A DNA stretch of 16,790 nt from BRHc4a sp049325055. GTDB lineage: Bacteria; Bacillota; Desulfotomaculia; Desulfotomaculales; Desulfocucumaceae. The stretch is from contig JBMOPB010000004.1 of assembly GCA_049325055.1 (NCBI GenBank), positions 1 to 16,790 of the forward strand, written 5' to 3'. Below the pieces are notes generated by a model. That model was given only the letters and a program-made list of their open reading frames with translations. It was not told where the DNA came from and did not search any database. Positions 12,960 to 16,790 of this stretch are shown here, piece by piece. Numbering within the stretch: the first letter of the stretch is position 1; the number at the start of each line of letters is the position of its first letter. The position numbers and the translations under genes are program-made.

Positions 12960-14762
12960 CTATATGCTTTCCTCCAATTGGTCCAGAAGGCGGCTGAAAA
13001 GGTCAAGGCCTTCCTGGACCGGCAGCGGTGTAGCCATATCCACCCCGGCGGTTTTTAAAAGGTTCAGCGGGTAGTCGGAATCGCCCTTTTTCAGGAACTC
13101 CAGGTAGCGGGAGACAGCGGGGCCGCCCTCCTCCAGTATCCGGCGGGTGATGGCGGTGGCTGCCGAGAACCCGGTGGCGTACTTGTATACGTAAAAGGCC
13201 GTGTAGAAGTGGGGTATCCGGGCCCACTCCAGGTCGATTTCTTCATCAACCGTTATTTCCGGCCCGTAGTACTCCGTGTTAAGCTTGCGGTACTGGCTGC
13301 AGAGGAACTCCGGTGTCAGGGCTTCTCCGGCCTCCACCTTCTCGTGCGTTATTTTTTCAAACTCTGCGAACATGGTCTGGCGGAACACTGTCCCCCGGAA
13401 CTGCTCCAGGTAGTGGTTTAGCAGGTACAGCTTTTTATTCCGGTCTGAAACCGTTTTCAGAAGGTGCTCCATTAAAAGAGACTCGTTTACCGTGGAGGCC
13501 ACTTCAGCGGTGAAAATCCTGTAATGCGCGTATACATACGGCTGATCCCGGTATGAATAGTACGAGTGCATGGCGTGGCCCATTTCGTGGGCCAGTGTGA
13601 AAACATTGTTGAGATTGTCCTGATAGTTCATCAGTATATAGGGGTGCACCCCGTATGGGCCCCAGGAGTATGCTCCGCTGGTCTTGCCCCTGTTTTCGTA
13701 GACGTCCACCCAGCCGGATTCAAATCCTGCCGCGGCAATGCTGCAGTATTCACGGCCGAGGGGGGTGAGGCCGTCCATCACCATTTTGACTGCCCCTGAA
13801 TAAGGTATTTCCCACTTGACGGCCCTGACCATGGGGACGTAGAGGTCATACATGTGCAGTTCTCCGATCCCCAGCAGTTTTTTGCGCAGGGCCACGTAGC
13901 GGTGCAGGGAACCAAGGTTTGCCCGTACTGTTTTAATAAGATTATCGTATACTTCCTTTGGAATATTATCGGAAAACAGTGAGGCCTCCAGTGCCGAAGG
14001 ATGGTTACGGACTGCGGCGTGGAATATGTCTTTTTTAACGCTGGAGTTAAGGGTGGCCGACATGGTGTTTTTTAGTTTCCGGTAGGAGCTGTACAGGGAT
14101 GCAAATGCGTCTTTGCGGACACGGCGGTCTTTGCTTTCCATCAACTGAACGTAGCGGCCGTGGGTCACTTCAATTTCCTTTCCCTGTTCGTCCAGTATGG
14201 TGGGGAAGGTGATGTCGGCGTTGTTCAGCATCCTGTAAATGCCGGCCGGGGCCGTTGTGACATCCCCCACCCGGGCGATTATCCTTTCTTCGGCCGGGGA
14301 AAGGGTGTGTGGTTTATGCCTTATCAGCTCCGCAAGGGCGAATCTGTATAGATCCAGTTCCGGGTTTTCCTGAAGGAACCGCTCCAGTATTTCGGCCGGC
14401 AGGGCCAGTATTTCGGGCACAATGAAGGACAGGGCCGTCATTACCCGTGTGTTCAGCCCCTCTGCGCGGTCAGTCAGCGCCTGGTAGGTGTTGTTGGTGT
14501 TGTCTTCGTCCTTCCGCATCCGGGCATAGGTGTAGACCTTTTCAGTTATCTCCTGTATCCGGTCCTGAAGGCGCAGCGCCTCCAGCAGGACGGCGGAGGA
14601 TTCTCCAAGCCTGCCCCGGTAGGTCTCTATTTTTCCCATCATCTCCTGTACCTGTTTAAAATCCTTCTCCCAGAGATCGTCGCCGGAATATATGTCTTCC
14701 AACTTCCACCTGTATTTTTCCGGCACCTCATCTCTTTTGGGAAGGCCGCCCTTTTTTTCCAT
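12960..14762 (-). CDS. pepF: oligoendopeptidase F (M3 family zinc metallopeptidase)
   Basis: This full-length 600-residue cytoplasmic peptidase cleaves short oligopeptides, recycling peptides inside the cell. The N-terminal part is the family's helical domain (PEKYRWKLEDIYSGDDLWEK near the start). The catalytic M3 domain follows, with the zinc site H392-E-M-G-H396 and the third ligand E420 in FTAEVAS. The downstream family segment TEYYGPEITVDEEIDLEWAR is followed by IPHFYTAFYVYKYATGFSAA near residues 525-545. The ATG is preceded on the minus strand by ACGGAGGG at about 9 bases. It is a single-gene unit, opposite to its neighbours. In Bacillus the homologue PepF influences sporulation when overproduced, but nothing here shows a special role. 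Confidence 0.95.
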   Translation of the reverse strand: MEKKGGLPKRDEVPEKYRWKLEDIYSGDDLWEKDFKQVQEMMGKIETYRGRLGESSAVLLEALRLQDRIQEITEKVYTYARMRKDEDNTNNTYQALTDRAEGLNTRVMTALSFIVPEILALPAEILERFLQENPELDLYRFALAELIRHKPHTLSPAEERIIARVGDVTTAPAGIYRMLNNADITFPTILDEQGKEIEVTHGRYVQLMESKDRRVRKDAFASLYSSYRKLKNTMSATLNSSVKKDIFHAAVRNHPSALEASLFSDNIPKEVYDNLIKTVRANLGSLHRYVALRKKLLGIGELHMYDLYVPMVRAVKWEIPYSGAVKMVMDGLTPLGREYCSIAAAGFESGWVDVYENRGKTSGAYSWGPYGVHPYILMNYQDNLNNVFTLAHEMGHAMHSYYSYRDQPYVYAHYRIFTAEVASTVNESLLMEHLLKTVSDRNKKLYLLNHYLEQFRGTVFRQTMFAEFEKITHEKVEAGEALTPEFLCSQYRKLNTEYYGPEITVDEEIDLEWARIPHFYTAFYVYKYATGFSAATAITRRILEEGGPAVSRYLEFLKKGDSDYPLNLLKTAGVDMATPLPVQEGLDLFSRLLDQLEESI

Positions 14763-14966
14763 GCCGAAATACCCTCCGTTTCGTGCGGTTCGTTAAAGCA
14801 CTACTTTTATTTATGTAGATTTATCAAAGACCATACTACGGTTATCCATGAAAAAGTAAAATTCTGCATAAACTTACCAGTTCCTTTCCTTATGTAAAAA
14901 AACTTTATTTTATACTGTGCTGCAGAGTTAACAGGATTATCCCGCGTATTGAACGGGTAATTTGGT

Positions 14967-14972
14967 TATAAT
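14967..14972 (+). promoter_or_regulatory. possible -10 element upstream of the 204-aa gene
   Basis: TATAAT lies 106 bases before the TTG start at 15078. TTGAAC at 14949-14954 is only 12 bases away, too close for a standard -35, so the promoter call is weak. The inverted repeat at 14986-15010 lies just downstream. Confidence 0.25.
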
Positions 14973-14985
14973 TTCTTTTCAACGT

Positions 14986-15010
14986 GTCAAAAGAATGGTA
15001 AACTTTTGAC
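14986..15010 (+). promoter_or_regulatory. perfect 8-bp inverted repeat, possible operator
   Basis: The arms GTCAAAAG (14986-14993) and CTTTTGAC (15003-15010) are perfect complements separated by 9 bases. It lies in the divergent region between the pepF start and the 204-residue gene, some 14 bases after a TATAAT, where a repressor would block transcription. No T-run follows, so it is not a terminator. Confidence 0.4.
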
Positions 15011-15077
15011 TGTAAGTGCCGATCCTTTTTGTTCCCTGTTGTAATTTATCATATTTTGGAGTTGGGAAGTGTTTTAA

Positions 15078-15692
15078 TTGGCTGATAAGAAAAAGCATGA
15101 ACAGACTCTGACTGAATCCGGGCACCAGTATGACAAAGAGCTGGCCAGGGTGTCGGTGAAGGTTTCGCCGGCGCTTCAGGCGGTAATTGCCAATCAGCAC
15201 GAACTGATTGATCTCATTGAAAAAAATCACCCGGAGGTCCGTATTTTTGTCGATCAGCACAGGACAGAGCTGCTGACGGTTGAAGAGCAGATAGCCAGCG
15301 CCTTTGGCCAGTACAGGAAAAAAAGAGATGCAGCAAAGGCTCAGCGGCAGGTTAAAAGGGAAATTGCGGCCTCCGGGCCGGATTTATCAATGGAAGATTC
15401 CGCAGCGCCCAAGAGGGCCGGCGGGGGAAGGGACGTAAGTGGCCCGGATTACACTGACTGTGATATGAAGCTTCCCGTGGATGAAATTGACGTTATGGCT
15501 GACAGGATCAGTCCCGGCCTTCCGTCGCAGCGGTACGGGGAACGTCCGGCGCCTGCCCCAAGGAGTGAGGTGGCTGATGTGAGAAGGCTGGCCATCGGGG
15601 CTTCCATAAAGGCCCTTAGCGGATTTCTAGGCCGTGATTTGACCGAGGAGGAAATTGCCGCCATTGAAAGACAGGTGGATTCATACTTATAA
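15078..15692 (+). CDS. hypothetical protein (204 aa)
   Basis: I do not recognise this 204-residue soluble protein. The N-terminal two-fifths are charged and helical with a coiled-coil look (KELARVSVKVSPALQAVIAN, then HELIDLIEKNHPEVRIFVDQ and a Lys/Arg/Gln-rich stretch to about residue 97). A low-complexity, Gly/Pro/Asp-rich linker follows (about 98-165). The C-terminus is a short helical domain with FLGRDLTEEEIAAIERQVD. There is no signal peptide or membrane helix. The TTG start at 15078 has GGAGTTGGGAAG about 10 bases upstream and lies behind a possible promoter and an inverted repeat. The two-domain layout with a flexible linker suggests an adaptor or DNA/protein-binding role, but that is a guess. 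Confidence 0.65.
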   Translation: MADKKKHEQTLTESGHQYDKELARVSVKVSPALQAVIANQHELIDLIEKNHPEVRIFVDQHRTELLTVEEQIASAFGQYRKKRDAAKAQRQVKREIAASGPDLSMEDSAAPKRAGGGRDVSGPDYTDCDMKLPVDEIDVMADRISPGLPSQRYGERPAPAPRSEVADVRRLAIGASIKALSGFLGRDLTEEEIAAIERQVDSYL

Positions 15693-15991
15693 TCTGTCAG
15701 TGAATTACCACTGCTTTAAGGGGTAGTGCCAGCATTTTGACAAAAACGAACGCTAAGACGTTTAGACTTTTGATCATCTGTTAAAATCATGTTTTGATCG
15801 GTACATAGCTTTGGGATGGCCTTCTCAATTGCTTAAAAAATATCTTTTGAGAAGGATTCTTTAAAACTGTATAGAATATAAAGTGTAACAATAACGAATG
15901 ACCGGGAGTCGTTCAAGTTACTGTTTTCTTCTGTCAATAATACCACAACTAATACCACGAAGGTATATGCCACATTATCCGGCTTTACCCC
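15693..15991. other. intergenic region with two hairpins
   Basis: I see no gene in this stretch. It holds a 9-bp perfect hairpin (CCTTCTCAA at 15820-15828, TTGAGAAGG at 15847-15855, 18-base loop) without a clear T-run. A second 9-bp inverted repeat begins at 15951 (AATACCACG, 15951-15959) and pairs with CGTGGTATT at 15991-15999, at the beginning of the next small ORF. Either could be part of a leader RNA structure. I could not match them to a known riboswitch. Confidence 0.4.
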
Positions 15992-16198
15992 GTGGTATTT
16001 ATTTTTCCACGAAACCGTTTCAAAAAACCTCTTTCACGTAGTTGTAACTGCGGGCGGCAAGTGCCTTCGTTTATGGAATATTTTTTTGCCGTGGTTTGTA
16101 ACAATTGTGGTGCGGCTTATTGTCCGTTCCGGTGTCAAACCGCCTGCAACTTTGATTATGAAAGGATGATAAAGGATGCAAATTCAGCAGCGGATTGA
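15992..16198 (+). CDS. possible small cysteine-rich (zinc-ribbon-like) protein
   Basis: A 68-codon frame encodes a Cys-rich peptide with SCNCGRQVPSF, then VVCNNCGAAYCPFRCQTACN. The C-x-C and C-x2-C-x4-C-x3-C pattern looks like a zinc ribbon or small metal-binding protein and is unlikely by chance. The candidate GTG at 15992 has no ribosome binding site and lies in the arm of a 9-bp inverted repeat; ATG at 16073 is an alternative start but also without a good site. The 3' end overlaps the start of the methyltransferase gene by 23 bases, which would fit translational coupling. It may be a real partner of that methyltransferase or the remnant of a larger protein. Confidence 0.4.
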   Translation: MVFIFPRNRFKKPLSRSCNCGRQVPSFMEYFFAVVCNNCGAAYCPFRCQTACNFDYERMIKDANSAAD

Positions 16199-16790
16199 AA
16201 ACTATTGGCAGGAAAGTGCTTCGCGCTACAGTGATCACATCTGGAAGGAGATGAACAGCTTCAAGAAAGACGCCTGGACGGCCCTGATCGACGAACACCG
16301 GCCTCCCGGCAAACCCTTGACGTCCCTGGACATCGGCACCGGCCCCGGTTTCTTTGCCATGATCCTGTCCGGCATGGGGCACAGGGTCACCGCTATCGAC
16401 TGCACTGAAAGCATGCTGGCAAAAGCAAGAGATAACACGCAAAAGGCCGGCTTTCATGTGGAGTTTCACAAAATGGATTCCCATGAACTCGCCTTTTCTG
16501 ACGGGACATTTGATTTAATTATCTGCAGGAACCTTACCTGGACCCTGAGGGACCCGCAGAAGGCATACCGGGAGTGGCACAGGGTGTTAAAGCCCGGTGG
16601 GAGGATTTTGATATTTGACGCCAACTGGCATTTGCGGCTGTTTGATCCCGAAATGGACAGGCTGTACCGGGAGGACCAGGAGCGGGCCAGAAAACTGGGG
16701 ATACCGGACCCTCACGCCCACGTCAACATGGAGGAAAGCGACAATATTGCAAGGCAGCTTTACCTCAGCGGTCGCCGGCGCCCGCAGTGG
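16176..16790 (+). CDS. class I SAM-dependent methyltransferase (3' end outside the window)
   Basis: The frame is open from ATG at 16176 to the window end, 205 codons, so the C-terminus is missing. An in-frame stop lies two codons before the ATG, and AAAGG about 10 bases upstream serves as ribosome binding site. The SAM-binding Rossmann fold is clear: motif I LDIGTGPGFF (residues 51-60), the acidic end of strand two in VTAIDCTESM, motif II region KMDSHELAFSDGTFDLIICR, and the post-motif HRVLKPGGRILIFDANWHLR. The N-terminal helical lead (IENYWQESASRYSDHIWKEM) is typical of small-molecule methyltransferases of the UbiE-like branch. The overlapping Cys-rich ORF suggests a metal-linked role, but the substrate is unknown. 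Confidence 0.88.
   Translation, partial: MQIQQRIENYWQESASRYSDHIWKEMNSFKKDAWTALIDEHRPPGKPLTSLDIGTGPGFFAMILSGMGHRVTAIDCTESMLAKARDNTQKAGFHVEFHKMDSHELAFSDGTFDLIICRNLTWTLRDPQKAYREWHRVLKPGGRILIFDANWHLRLFDPEMDRLYREDQERARKLGIPDPHAHVNMEESDNIARQLYLSGRRRPQW

Noticed and set aside
1..16790. CRISPR arrays, tRNA or rRNA genes, insertion sequences and phage genes
   Set aside because: No regularly spaced repeats, cloverleaf or rRNA-like sequence, transposase motif or phage structural gene was seen on either strand.

Overview
The window looks like chromosomal DNA of an anaerobic, spore-forming, Gram-positive bacterium of the Clostridia, plausibly the Desulfotomaculum/Pelotomaculum side of the Peptococcaceae. 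That placement is inference. It rests on two CotF-like spore coat genes, strong GGAGG-type ribosome binding sites with several TTG starts, a corrinoid methyl-transfer operon, a CGGC-domain protein and an iron-sulfur flavoprotein. No rRNA, tRNA, CRISPR array, transposase or phage gene was seen.

Layout. Positions 1-4100 are loosely packed accessory DNA: a possible small minus-strand ORF, a VTT/TVP38-type membrane protein, two small spore coat proteins, two small hypothetical proteins (one resembling the dimerisation helix of a histidine kinase but without its histidine), a minus-strand CGGC protein, and remnants of a PAP2-type phosphatase and an acyl/acetyl-CoA synthetase. Positions 4171-5025 encode a flavoprotein with an Isf-type cysteine cluster plus a C-terminal zinc-ribbon-like knuckle.

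The centre (about 5190-12190) is the most interesting part. A GntR/HutC-family regulator, flanked by TATAC-type inverted and direct repeats, precedes a probable operon. In order it encodes a corrinoid protein, a UroD/MtaA-type methyltransferase, a decayed symporter remnant, an MtrH-type methyltransferase, a sodium:solute symporter, a 110-residue unknown protein, a DUF1638-like protein and the first codons of a truncated flavodoxin-like gene. A simple model is that the symporter imports a methylated compound, the UroD-like enzyme moves its methyl group to the corrinoid protein, and the MtrH-like protein passes it to tetrahydrofolate. The corrinoid protein, however, has Gln where the cobalt-ligating His of DxHxxG belongs, and the UroD-like protein lacks the Cys ligands of the usual HxC...C zinc site. 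Both partners are therefore altered at their metal sites, so this is a divergent version of the system, and its substrate cannot be read from sequence.

Positions 12233-16790 hold a Cam-type gamma carbonic anhydrase, a minus-strand oligoendopeptidase F, a 204-residue unknown protein, a small cysteine-rich ORF and a SAM-dependent methyltransferase cut off by the window end. Seven-base-periodic repeats lie directly after the stop codons of two unrelated genes.
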